Shown here in pieces: positions 48,063 through 59,827 of a stretch of 64,000 bases of DNA. Position numbers and translations under genes: made by a program. The stretch is from Filobasidium wieringae. Taxonomy: Eukaryota; Basidiomycota; Tremellomycetes; Filobasidiales; Filobasidiaceae. Numbering within the stretch: the stretch's first letter is position 1; each line of letters starts with the position of its first letter. Below the pieces are notes generated by a model. It was not told where the DNA came from and ran no database searches. It worked only from the letters and a program-made list of their open reading frames with translations. The DNA lies in contig BCIV01000018.1 of the NCBI GenBank assembly GCA_001600055.1, forward strand, positions 186,001-250,000, written 5' to 3'.

Positions 48063-51000
48063 ATGGACGCCTCTTCTCTGAATAGATGGACTCGGTTTGC
48101 AGAAAAGGGCGGTATAGGCAAGGCAATCGGGTCAGTACATTCCAGCTTAGTTTACCTGTACCGGAATGTCAGCTGATTCTTGAACTGGTCTGACTGAAAC
48201 AGGTTACACGATGTTTTTGCTAATGAGAAAGGAGAATTGATGTTTATGCGGGAAGAAGTCATCGTTGTCCTAAAGGTGCTGGTGGAGGACCAGATGTATC
48301 TGGTGAGTGGTGTGTCATCCTGCCTTGACATGACAACAAGTACTGATGCGATCTATGCATCGATTCAGGGAGCATGTGAAGGTGTTATAGGACGTTTCAG
48401 TCATGCGGACGTCAAGTTCCTGCAAAAGCAACTCAAACGACCTGTCTTTGTTCCACACCGCAAATCCAAAACCTCAGAAGGCCCATCCGATTCGACCAGT
48501 GTGCTAGATGAGCAATCTCAGATCCCGACGAGGAGGGACACGAGTCCCATGGTCATTGTCGTCCCTCCTCATACTCGGCGTTCGTCTTCCAGGGAAAGGT
48601 CAAATACCGTTGAGACTGTCCAGTCCGTTGCCCTCCCCTCGAAACCTCAGCCTTCCGGTTCCGCTACCCCGAGTACCACCGAGACCACTGCAAGTTCGAA
48701 CCTTTATTCGCCCGAAACCTCCCTCTTCTCACCAATCTTTCACCCAAAGTCGCACGGCAGACCTGCTCCTATAGTCATAAACCCTGTAATGGAGAGAGGG
48801 AGTCATATCAGCTTAACAGCTAGTCAACCGGGAACAGCTTTGATGACTGGGTTCGACAGCGAACTATCCTCGCCTGGCGGATCCGAGAAGGAGGGGAACA
48901 GCCTAGGATGGATGGATTCAGAAATCTCACTGGAAGCTCAATCTGTCGCTGACTCTTCGATGAATCTGAACGAGATGGATGTCTATGTGGAAATGCCCAT
49001 GGAAGAAAGCAAGAGCGATTCTGACGTGGAAAGCCCCACTCTGCAAGTTCCTGATACGACAAAGCCCTCTTCTAGTGATTTGAGAGGAAGATCGCAAACT
49101 TTGTCATCGGTACATTCATCCGCTTCCTCCCGGACGACCACTTCGACGATCTCCGAAAGAGATTTCAAAACACACGCCTCGTTCCGTGCTTCCAACCCTT
49201 TCGCTCTGGACGCAGGAATTGGAGGCTGGACTCGGTCTCCTACTCCTAGTGGATCTGAATCACCCGCTCAAGAGATGATCAAGGGTTCCAGTAGTGGCGG
49301 CGAATATTTCTCCAGCTCTAATTCCATGGTACAAGCTGAAGACGTGAAGAGAGCGCAGAGCAGTGACGATTCGGATTCGGATGAAGAGGAGGAAAGTAGG
49401 AGGAACGAGATGGAAGAACGGCTGCTTTTCACGCAGATAGATCAGGTTTCACCCCTGTCAAGGCTGGAAGGTGGTGCATCTATGGTCGCTTCCAGTTCTC
49501 AAGACTCGTTCGTTTCCGCTAATGAGAGTATGACGACGAGCTCGAGCCTAGGCATGAGCAAGTTGACTATAGACGAAGCGAGCAAGAACGCCAAATCGTC
49601 CGGTCTTGCTAGCCAGTTGAGGGCGCGACTGGCCAGCGCGGCAAACGGGGGAGAGCGGAATTACAGTAACTGGTCATTCCCCTCTCCCTCATCCTCATCG
49701 ACAGCGACTCCCTTGGATGCTCCGGCATGGCCCGCAAAGAGAAGAATAGACAGCGAGCGATATGCTGCTAAACAGCGGAGTGAGGGCCAGTCGCAGATGA
49801 TCTCTAGCCAATCTCAACCCGTTATGCGTGCTTCGCATCCACAAGAATCGGATGAGCCCCTTCCCGAAAAACGTATATCGCTTCCGCCAACGCAGAAAGA
49901 AGCGGTCATTCAACTGGGAGAGCCTATACAAACCTCTGCTGCGACCCATACTCTATCGGATATATATAGCGTATATGGAAAGAGCACTCCGCAGCATGAC
50001 GATGCAGTATATGATGGTGTCGCTGACGAAAAGGACGAGCAAGCGAGAAAGAAAGCAGCTCGACGATCTTTCCGGGTTGTGAAAGGGCCGGGGGCGAACC
50101 CTTACTCGTTCGAAGTGGGAATGCCAGAGGTTCCCCCGATTCCGTGCCAATCCGCCTCTGAGGGGTCCCAGAAATCCCTTGCCGGCGATGTGGATCTGCA
50201 CAAACCGCAAGAGAGAATACGCCCTCAAGCATCAGCTGAATCCATGGGAGATACCAGTGTGGTCGCGTCCACCAAAAACTCGGAATCGATATCTGGCAGC
50301 CTGTTGTCTTATGCTACCTCGCGGTCTGAACCGGACCAAATCCTCATGACTCCGATAGCCAGCAATATTAGCCAATTTGTGGTCTCAGAAGAGCAAGATC
50401 AGTTTGACGATCATTTAGACGAACCAGCTTGGCGTCATGAGACTGTACCAGCTTCCTCATACAACGAACCTATGAGGATAACCGGCACATCGAAGCAGCG
50501 ATCGGAGACGGAACCTGATGCAAACCAGACCAGCGTAGGCGCGACAGTTATTGCTCGCCGTCAGCGCGCATTCACGCTGAGAGGCGAGATGGAGATGGAT
50601 CTGACTTCCGCCCGGAACCCTGTTCCCATTCGTTTCTTGATCGGAAATGACAAGTCGGAACGATCGCAGCAATCAAAACCCAACACCTCTTCAACCGATG
50701 ATCATGCTCCAGGACAAGATATCGGTAGCACACAAGATAAGGAGAACATCAACTCACCCCCAGCCACTGCATTCTTCCCGAAGAATGCTAACGCGACGTC
50801 GACCACCTCATTTACCCGTATGGAAGTCCCTCTACCTCTGCATCAGAGTCCTTCCTCCCAATCGATCGCGAATGCGTATCGTGGAGTCAACACTGCCACT
50901 TCACCTACGAACGACCAATTCGTGAACGGGGCAGAGACCACGTCCACGATAGGCCAAATCCGAAACTCGGTACGAAAGCGAAGTTTGTCACTGAAGCGCT

Positions 51001-52476
51001 CGCAACCTCAACTTCGAGTAGAGACTAATATCGCACCACCGCCCATCCCTCTCGCAAGGGTGAAAAGCGAAAAGGCCGGTCTACCTTCTCTCAAACCCGC
51101 CCCCGAGACCAGCAAAATGCCAGCACATGCCAGTTCCCCTCCACCACATTCATCCAGTGCCCGGACTCGGCATTTCCACTCCAACTCCCTATTTGGTGGA
51201 AGGCCTAAATTCCTTAGGGCCGATAGCAATTCGGAAGCCTCACCAGTCTCGAGCAAGGATTACTTCAAGACGGAGCGGTACAATGATACTCCCTTCACGA
51301 TGAGTGATAGTCTGGATTCAAGGAAAAATATGCAGGCTCCTCTTGAAGAGACTGATGAGTGGGGATTCCGAGGCAATAGTCCTGTACCAGCCATCTTCTC
51401 GAACGAGAAGCCGGATCCAAAACACGTTAGCAAGTTGGAACAGAACTTGGTGAGTAATTGAGGCAGGGTGTATCATACGCAAGAGACTAATCTTTGGTAT
51501 CGCAGTTGGCTATCATTAGTAAGCCATACACCATAGCGTTGCACAGGAAACTGCGCAAGATTATCTGGGAGCAAGCAGTACCTTCATCGCTTAGATGCAG
51601 GACTTGGACGTGGCTGCAAGACCCACTTGTCACAGGCCGCCCTATCCAAACGTATCGACAGATCGCCGATCAAGTCAACGTTCCGGTTCGACGGGATGAA
51701 GATCTTCCCTTATTCAGGTAAGTCTAGATTCTGTGCGGTTTCTGACCCAGTGCTAACGAAACCGATCATATTGCAGGCACTTGGGTAGTCATCGAGCTTT
51801 TACTCAGGGGACCTATCCTATACAGGAAATGGCCCATGTATATTCTTGTCGACGGCCGAAGGCCGGCCAAGTCTCCGATACGACTTGGATAGCCGCGATC
51901 TTTGCCAGTCAGGCGTTTGATACGGAGCAAGCTTACTGGCTCTACGAAGGCTTGATGGACCGCCTCGCAGGGGAACTGAAACCTATAGCGATACGGGTTG
52001 CGGCTGTCATCTTGCCTCAACTGTTGGCGCAACAGGACAACCAGCTGTACGAGTCACTTAAAGCGAAAGGCTTCGACTGTAAGTATCGGTTGTGGAATGG
52101 ATATTTCCTTCCCAAGCTAAATCTCACTTTCGCTTTCGTAGCTTACGAGAGACTCGTACACACATGGTACCCCTCCCTATTCGCCTCGACTCTCCCGTTC
52201 CCTAGCGTCCTTCGAATGCTCGATCTACTCATCGTCGAAGGCCCGCTCTTCCTTCTCCGAACTTCTCTCGCCATCATGACCATCCTTTCCAAGCGCTTAG
52301 CCGGTTGCCGTGACGAGAAAGAAATATTGGATAATCTCATTTATCCTCCGGCCGATGAACTATTGGGGCCAGAACAGGTCACGAAGGCTGTCGCGAAGAT
52401 CAACTTGGTGGGGAAGACGGTGGAGGGGATGAAGAGTCGAGCGCTCAGTTCATTGGCCAATACTAGGCGTGGATAG
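48063..52476 (+). CDS. TBC-domain (RabGAP-like) protein
   Basis: Exons 48063-48130, 48203-48302, 48369-51449, 51506-51717, 51777-52078 and 52142-52476 give 1,365 residues. The N-terminus is a short ordered segment (RWTRFAEKGGIGKAIGLHDV, EVIVVLKVLVEDQMYLGACE). It is followed by about 1,000 disordered Ser/Pro-rich residues. The C-terminal 280 residues form a TBC fold, with LRKIIWEQAVPSSLRCRTW at its start and WYPSLFASTLPFPSVLRMLD with LLIVEGPLFLLRTSLAIM at its end. TBC proteins normally switch off Rab GTPases in membrane traffic. The usual catalytic Arg (IxxDxxR) and Gln (YxQG) fingers are not visible, so GAP activity is doubtful. Intron 48303-48368 is in frame and has no stop, so the gene could also be read through it. 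Confidence 0.8.
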
Positions 52477-52710
52477 GTGTTACAAAATTACGAGACGGGC
52501 TGATTGTCGGCCTCACGAAAGTATCTACATGGACGATTCAGTCACGATCACAAATATGTCATAGAAATTAGAAATACGATAGATCCTTTCTCATCGATTT
52601 GGCAACGCGCTCAAACCACTTGTTTCAGGGCGTGTTTCAACGCGTGCGCTTCTCTACGTCAAAACATATGAGCATCGATAAACCTGTACCAGCTTCACGT
52701 CTCATCTCAC

Positions 52711-54166
52711 TCACTGTTTCGAGGTAGAAGTGTGCGATTCCCATATCAACTCGATCTTCCCGTTCCTCCCTTGTTCCTCCAGCGGCACTAGAGGTATCTT
52801 CTCTTCCCTTGCAGATCGATAGATGACGTGCGTCGTGATCTGATCCCCAAAAAGAAACCTTCAGCACACGGGGGGGCATGATGGGATGAGAGGGGAGGGA
52901 GGGGGACGTACGGGGATGGAGAGGATGGTATTTTCCTTATTCTCGTTGAGCTCTACAAAGTGTGCGTACACCGCTTTGAGGGGGACGACGATTTGTGCGA
53001 TCGGGTTGGATTTGATCGTTACGCAGCTGGGTGGGGATTCGGATGGAGATGTGCGTGTGGATGTGGAGGTAGGGATGGACTTGTGTGCCGAGTCTTTCTC
53101 GGGTTCGCCCTCTGTTAGCTTTTGGGAAGAGGATTTGCTTGGAAGTTCTTCAGCCTGGGAGATGGAGGTGGCTCTCTTCCTTCCAAAAACAGGCTTAGTC
53201 CTCCCGGATGAGGCTGGACGATCATCAGCCGTGGCAGATCGAGAAGGGAACAACGAGAATCGACGTATCAAGTTCGAAGTTTGCTGACCAGGCAGAGAAA
53301 GGGAACCATTGGCAGGTATATGACTGATCGTCCCGTCCGGAACGAATTCTATCATAAATTCACTCTGAAAAGGACTGACTCAGTGTATGCTCCAGCAGCC
53401 TATGAATTCTGATCAGTACTGACCCCATCCATCCTGACATATGCCTGCCCGATCAATTTTCCGGTCAGATGACGATCGACTTCTATAGTAGGTTGTTGAC
53501 CTGCGGTCTGAAGGCTAGCGTTTTGTTTATGATCTATTCCCTTGGGCTTGTCATGGGCTGACAAGTTGATGACGATCTTGATAGGCTGAGCCGTGATCCT
53601 GGCGGTGACCTTGGTTTCACGTCGATCGCTGATGAACTGCATGGCTGTGGGTGTCCTTGTGATCAGCAGTTCTGAATGGCAGATAGCACACTGCGAAAGA
53701 GGACAAGATGACATTCACGAGTCGAGGTCGTTGCAGATGAAAGGGATATCGTGGGCGCGTGTGGGCGGTATCATAATGGCCGTCTCACATTTCTGCTTCC
53801 GCCGCCAAGCGCGAAACGTCCCAAAGGATGGCCGTCTGCCATATGTACCCACCCCTGCATCATATGAGCATAGGAGCATGATCATCGCAGAAAACCAAGC
53901 GCTCGTCTATGATCTACCTGGCTGGGCCTTGTTTGCAAGGATACGCAGCGCTTGAATTGGGGAAGCAATGCGACCCCGCATCGGTTGTGTTTCACCTTGA
54001 AACCCAAGTATGATCCTCCGCCATCCCCTGCTTTGGGGCTGATCATCACCTCAAAATCCGTTTCCCCTATCATCAAACCCCTCTTCAGCCCAGTCATAGC
54101 CTCTACTCTTCGTAAGCTTTCCGCTTCTCGAACTATGTATTCGGTTACCCTAAATATAGTGCTCAT
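52711..54166 (-). CDS. Unrecognised conserved-looking protein
   Basis: Well-supported exons are 53690-53424, 53364-52912 and 52839-52711, all in phase 0. They begin CAICHSELLITRTPTAMQFI and end ELIWESHTSTSKQ. A likely first exon starts at 54166 (MSTIFRVTEYIVREAESLRR, then LKRGLMIGETDFEVMISPKA) and leaves through a GTATCC donor at about 53953. Between them a short exon near 53851-53787 may or may not be used. The middle contains strand-rich text (TKVTARITAQPIKIVINLSA; HLTGKLIGQAYVRMDGSEFM) separated by a Ser-rich insert, then IAQIVVPLKAVYAHFVELNE. Alternating strands around a disordered insert suggest a sliding-clamp-like or beta-sandwich fold, but I cannot assign a family. Its stop lies 234 bases from that of the TBC gene (convergent). 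Confidence 0.6.
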
Positions 54167-54614
54167 AAGTTTATAACCACTTGCAACTTCACCACTTTGC
54201 CCTTAAACTGTACAACAACGTCCCCCAGCTGAAATGAAATCCAGAAAGAATGGAACTTGCGGTGCCTTGTACATCAGCGCATCAGACAGATGTATGTACA
54301 AGCATCGAAGCGATGCAGACAGCGTCGTCTACAGAGTTCACTCGACTTGAAACTCGCGAAGAAAGCGATCCCGGGGGCGCAGTTTGCCTCGTAAAGCGCG
54401 GGACGATCGCGCATGAACGAAACTAAGCTTGAAAAGTATTCTCTAGGCCTGATCGATTGGAAAGGTCAGGTCAGGATGACAACCTCTCATCACGCCAACT
54501 CACGATCCAAATCTCGATTCTTGCAAAGATCGACCAAGTCGAACCTCTCCAACCTGTCGAGCCTTGGGTCAGCATCCCTTCCGCACCCGTTTACAACGAA
54601 TCACCACCCCAGAC
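54167..54614. other. Intergenic
   Basis: These 448 bases lie between the unrecognised gene's start and the PEX5 stop, both on -. They should hold the former's promoter. No element stands out. Confidence 0.5.
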
Positions 54615-57499
54615 TCACTGCATACAAGCCGTACTCAAAGTATTCCAAAGCGCATCGGAAGTGACGGTCTTGACTTTGCCCTCGTTTAGACTCGTATCCG
54701 AATGTTGAATCCTGATCGAATCGATCAGGAAAGGGATGGCTTGGGCGTACCTGGCCAATTTGATGAGGGATATTCCTACGTTGAACCTGTCGTGGAGGAA
54801 GAACTTGTCGGATGATGGTGGGGGTTGACGAGGAGCAAGTGAACGTACATGGCTCGGACATAACCTGGATTCAGAGCCAGAGCTTGATCGTAATACTTCA
54901 AAGCCTCTTCCGATTTCCCACCGTTCGCAAGGGTAGCTCCCAGTCGGTTGTACAACATCCAGTCCTGTGAGACGAGTCCATATTGTTTAGTTCGGGGGCA
55001 AAGAACTCGAAAGGTACTGCTCACATCCTGACGAGCATAGAGAGCAGATCGGAAACAATCCTGAGCTTTGGTGTATTCCTGCAGAAACGATCGATCGAGT
55101 CGATCAGCATCTATAAATCTCCGGGACAAACGAATCAGGCGAACCCACCTCGTTGGCATTGAACAAGACGCCCAGAGCGACCTGAACGTCCGCATCGATA
55201 TCCCCCTCCGGCTGTTCCCTAGCGATCCTCATCAACTCGCCCGTCAACTGATCATGTTTCCCCCTCTTCCCCAAACCCGTTTCCATCTCGTCCGTCGAGC
55301 CACGAGCGTCAGGTCCGAGGACCCATCGTTCGAGAACGCCATGACCTTCCTTGATCATTCCCTCGTTCGTATAGCTCACGCTGAGCGCCAGGAAGGCCGC
55401 CTTGTACCCCGGATCGAGCTGGATACATTTCGTCAGCGCTCGGATGGCCTGGTCGTCTCTTTCCAGTTCTTGCTGTTTGATAGCGAGATCAAACCACGCG
55501 CGGGAAGAAGTCGGGTCCAGTAAGACCTTTGCTTCAAGCTCGAGAAGGTTCTTTCCGGCGAGTATGGATTGGATTAGGTCCTTTGCGGGATCACCTCGGA
55601 TCCGAAAACGAAGACTCACTTGATACTCCCCACCATCCCCGTCCACGCCTTCCCCAGTCCGAGTCCGAGTCAAGAACCGATTCCCGCTCTGAAACAAATA
55701 CATCTTCTCCCCCTCCCCCTTGTTCTCCTGATAATACCCACCCTTCCTCAACCGATCCCTCTTCTCCTCCCTCAGGACGGAATCCAACTGACTCTCGGTA
55801 CGGTGTAACATCCCCTCCGTCTCCCTGGTGGTGTAATTCGAATCCAAATTCATCTGGATCCGATCCACCTGCGTTTGTCCGGTACTAGACTCCCCCTCCT
55901 TGACCCGTCGCAACGGTCGACCATAAAATTCTAGAAACCCTTCTTGGTCGAAATCATCCGTCTCCTCCGTTCCACTCGCTTGCACCTCATCCATCCCGTT
56001 CCTCGCTGTAGAGAGGGGAGGAAGGAGATGACCCCTCACCCATCTCCCTTGATCATCAAAGACGGGTAATCTCTCGGAAGGGACGACGATCTTATTCAGA
56101 TCCAGTCCCCCGAGCTGGAACGTGTTCATCTTCCTGATCATCTCTTCTTCCTGATTCCTGGCTCCTTGATCTTGTTCCCTAGCCTGACCCTGAGTCTGAT
56201 CCTGGTCGGATAGAGCTTGAAGGTGAGATTGAGATTGAGATTGAGATTGAGAAAACGCACATCCCCCTACGGAAAGCAATTCGGCCAGATTGGATCGATT
56301 CCTCTCCAACCTCACTCCCTCTTCCTCTTCGCCCATCCCTCTATCCCGTTCCCGCGCCTGGTCCTCTCCCCTTTGATCTTGATCATCCACCATGCCCACC
56401 CCCGCCCCCGTCCTTGCCTCAGAGCCAGAGCCAGAGGCACGACCCGCTAGATCCCTCATCAACCCGAAAAACTCTGAGGTCTCGAACGGATCATCCGTCC
56501 TCGTATCAGTAAGACTGGGTTGCTCCGTCGTGCCTGTCGGATAGGTGGGGTGGAGGGACTGGAGATCCAAGATCGATCGGGCTATCTCACGTAGCCCCTC
56601 GTCCGTCTGTAGATCGGTGAGGTTTGAGGTGAAGTCGTGGGGTTGATTCGGGGATTGAATTTGCGTGGGAGGTCGAGCGGGTTGAGGGGCGGGAAGGGTG
56701 AGGTGAGGTTGTTGCCAGGGTCTTGATTGAGGTAGAGGTTGGTGCTGTGAGTGGTAGTAAGATTGTAGAGGTTGATTCTGCGAGTGATGGTAAGATTGAT
56801 GAGCTTGATAAGGTTGAAACGGCTGGAACGGTTGAGACGACTGGGACGACTGTTGAGCTTGCCAGTCCTTTCGAGGTCCATGTTCTTGCCCCTTTATCGC
56901 AAAAGAGGAGGACGGTTGTGAGAGGTGTTCCGTCACCCAAGAATGAGGTGTACCGGGTTTCCCCTGTGATGTGAGCTGGGGTAGGGAGGAAGAGGAGGAG
57001 GGACGGAATGAATCTGCCCATCTTGAAGCTTGAGGTTGGACTTGTGGGTGATACTGTAGCGGTTGCGGTTGCGATTGCGGCTGTTGATGAACATGAGGAA
57101 AAGGGAAATCGAATGGGGGAGGCTGGATGGTCTGTCCGTTCTTCGTTCTGGATTGATCATACGTCGACGTCCCACCTGAACCTGAACCTGGACCTGAGCC
57201 TATTCGGAAAGAACCGCCTTGAGGTAGAGCTTGGAAAGGCTGTGCAAAATATCAGGATCAGTGATTGCCTCTCGAACTTCGCTTTTCAACGGGAAAGACG
57301 TACGAGCGGACCGAACGATGAGGTCGATTGAATCCCGTTGTTAGGTACCCATCGATCCTGTCGACCCGGGGACAAGCATCAGTGCTGCCCCTTGAACGCT
57401 GAGGATCGGACTCACCTGGATCGCTCTCGGATCCAAATCGATCCGAGAAGCGAGCGATTTGAGATTGTTATTCGTTTGAGAACAATCGATCGAGTTCAT
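54615..57499 (-). CDS. PEX5: Peroxisomal targeting signal 1 receptor Pex5
   Basis: Exons 57499-57416, 57239-55620, 55550-55149, 55078-55025, 54964-54849 and 54786-54615 give 815 residues (838 if the in-frame intron 55551-55619 is kept). The C-terminal half carries tetratricopeptide repeats that bind the PTS1 tripeptide: [60 protein letters not shown] and [20 protein letters not shown]. The end is [20 protein letters not shown] to TLSTACMQ. The N-terminal half is Gln/Ser/Pro-rich, as in all Pex5. It has a conserved-type Cys near the start (MNSIDCSQ), where monoubiquitination drives receptor recycling, and a WADSF pentapeptide of the WxxxF/Y kind that binds Pex14. Pex5 carries matrix enzymes from cytosol into peroxisomes. 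The 176-base first intron may hide another short exon. Confidence 0.93.
56225..56252. repeat. PEX5: GAGATT hexamer repeat in PEX5 coding sequence
   Basis: About 4.7 copies of GAGATT on the + strand encode a SerGln repeat (SQSQSQSQ) in the disordered N-terminal half of Pex5 on the - strand. The length is likely to vary between strains. Confidence 0.8.
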
Positions 57500-57955
57500 T
57501 TTCGTTTCTTCTTTGGGAAATTTCGAAAAAGTCGCAAAAGTCGCAAAGTCGTTCTGGTCGATTTAGGTGAAGCGATTCGAAGTGATGATGACCGGTTATC
57601 GTTCGGTTATCATGTGGACACGATGACACGTCATTGACCAACGTTTACTCACGCGTTGATAAGGAACGGGGTGAGGGAAGGGTATGACGCTCGGCTCGTT
57701 GTAGCAGCAGCAATCTCAATCTACCTCGCACACTCGGCCAGACCATACTCGACATCTTCTTCTTGACATAGAGGACCACACATACGGTCAATCACTTCCA
57801 CTACCTCACAATCAACTAGCCACCTCGAGCAAGTCCTTCTTCCCCTTTGACCCGGTTCAAAACGAGCCATTCCCAGCTGACCACTCACTCACTTTCCCCG
57901 CGTCACGCAGTCCTCATCATCCCCTTTACACCTCACGCAACACGCAACAAGCACA
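57500..57955. promoter_or_regulatory. Divergent promoter region, PEX5 / VAP
   Basis: These 456 bases separate the PEX5 and VAP start codons. The side next to PEX5 has a short direct repeat (AAAAGTCGCAAAAGTCGCAAAGTCG, 57527-57551). The side next to VAP is CT- and CA-rich, as expected of a fungal 5' leader. No TATA box stands out. Confidence 0.55.
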
Positions 57956-59480
57956 ATGTCCGTCGAAGTTTCTCCCCGAGATTACCTTGGTTTTCAACGT
58001 CAGTCGTCCCCTCTCCGTCTCTATCTGACACGTACCAAATCTCTAACTCGACCCCGACCTTGACTTGACCTGACCCCACCCCGACCCCACTCGACTCGAC
58101 GCAATAGGCCCATTCAACAACCCCGTCACCTCCAACTTGAAGTTACATAACCCGCACCATAAACCCATCGTGGTCAAGATCAAAGTAACATCCCCCAAAG
58201 CCTACTGCGTCCGTCCTAATTCCAGCCGGATCGAGCCCGGCGAGACGTTGGACGTCAATGGTCAGTCCTCCTCGTCCGTCTTTGATCACCGTCTGGCAGA
58301 AAGGGAAAACCGATCCACCCCTGCGCGCAACAGTGATCCTTCAACCGATGAAGGAACAACCCCCACCCGGAGCCAAGTGCAAGGACAAGTTCCTCATCTG
58401 CTCGGCCGTCATTCCGGTGGAAAAGGAGTCCCTCGCTTTGACTGAATTCGTACGTCCGCGGTGTCCTTGCTTGCGGAGCAAGTTGTAGAGCTGACGATCG
58501 AAATCGACTCTAGTGGTACGAGTTGGAAAAGACCAACAAGGCGGCGATAAAGGAACATAAACTCAGGGTCGCTTATCTCAGTGATAGCGAGACCATTCCC
58601 GAGGACGCGGCCGGTGAGGTCAGTCGGTACCATGATGCTGTGAGTACCCGGTGCCGGTGTGGCCTGGCCTGGCCTGGCCTGGTCGGGAGAGAGGATGATA
58701 GGGAGCTGATTTTCTGGTCACGATTGACTGCGATCGCGATTCAAGGGATTCGGAACCCCCGGTCCTAACAGGGAAACAAGCTCGGTCTCCACCCCCGTCT
58801 CCTCTCACCTGCAACAAACGCAATTCCATTCCCAACAATCTCCCTCCCCCTTCAACGCCCAGGCGACCGGGAACGGGAACGGGAACGGGTTCAACTCGAG
58901 CTCGATCGCCCCCGGTCTTCCTTACCCTGCCGTACCTATCCACGTGACCAACGTTCAGACGCAGAACTCTCCTTCTCCCCTCGGTCCCGCACCTGTACCC
59001 GCACACGAATTGTCCTCCGGATCTAGAGGTACGGCGTCGGGAACTCCCGGTGCCGGTGCCCCTGGGTACGAGCTGGGCGATGCAAAGGAACAAGGCGCAG
59101 CCGTACCTTCCCCAGCAGTCATCAGTACTTCCACTTCCTCCGCTGCCATCACCGCCCCCGCCGCGAACGAATCGAAACCGACCGCTCCCACGCTTCAGAG
59201 ACAAAACACCGTCCCCAAGCCCGAGATCAATTCCCTCGCCCAGACCGTGGTCCATACGGTAGAGGATCAACTGGATCACGCTAAACAGGAGATCATGCTG
59301 CTTCAACGTCAACTGGCGGAATCCGGGTTCGGGCAAAAGGTAAAGAGCGCCGTGAATGATGTGGGCGATAGGGCGGAATCGATCGGGGTGAACGGCGTGC
59401 AGGGGTATACTTTCGGCGTACTGCTCGCCGTCGCCGTCGCCGCGTTCGCCATTGGGTATCTGTACAATAGGTCCGCTTGA
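57956..59480 (+). CDS. SCS2: VAP/Scs2-type ER membrane protein (MSP domain, tail anchor)
   Basis: Exons 57956-57998, 58108-58260, 58334-58449, 58514-58626 and 58772-59480 give 377 residues. Residues 8-128 are a major sperm protein domain: PFNNPVTSNLKLHNPHHKPI, VKIKVTSPKAYCVRPNSSRI, EPGETLDVNVILQPMKEQPP and CKDKFLICSAVIP. The Lys/Thr-Pro face used to bind FFAT motifs is present. A long Ser/Gly/Pro-rich linker follows, then a short coiled coil (TVEDQLDHAKQEIMLLQRQL) and a C-terminal membrane anchor (FGVLLAVAVAAFAIGYLYNR). VAP proteins sit in the ER membrane and tether it to other organelles and to lipid-transfer proteins. The fourth donor (58627, phase 2) was chosen because it is the only one that keeps frame with the downstream exon; it is the least sure join. 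Confidence 0.93.
58661..58682. repeat. GGCCT pentamer tandem repeat
   Basis: About 4.4 perfect copies lie inside the 145-base fourth VAP intron (58627-58771). Such a repeat can vary in length and could affect splicing. Confidence 0.85.
58869..58889. repeat. SCS2: GGGAAC hexamer repeat in VAP coding sequence
   Basis: About three and a half copies of GGGAAC encode a GlyAsn run (GNGNGNG) in the VAP linker. Confidence 0.75.
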
Positions 59481-59827
59481 GGAAAAGGCGGATTGAAGGG
59501 CTCGTCTTGGGCCCCCACTCGATCTCGACCCCCTCGCTCTCGGCTCAGTCTCCCTGGTTGTCGTCGTCTTTCCTAATCGAGCCCTTTTGTCATCGTTTTC
59601 CGCGCTCGTCACTCGCCTTCTCGCCCCCCCCTTCGAGATCGATCTTGTATCTAGACGTTCATTTCCCCGCTGATAGCTATATATGGTCATGTGTTATATC
59701 ACCTCATCCCCGTCTCTTTCCCCATGCGACGACTGTTTTTTACAACATTTACGATCCTCAAGGGCATGCAACAGAATGGGTATCGGCCGTCGTGCTCGTC
59801 GCTACATCCATCTCCTACACTCGCTCG
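59481..59827. other. Convergent intergenic region, VAP / VPS41
   Basis: These 347 bases lie between two stop codons. They are pyrimidine-rich on + and must hold both 3' UTRs. A 194-codon open frame continuing into the VPS41 antisense strand is not called as a gene. Confidence 0.5.

Noticed and set aside
58620..59690. 356-codon open frame on the - strand
   Set aside because: It is fully antisense to the VAP coding region, is Arg/Gly-rich and has no family features; it follows from GC-rich codon use in VAP.
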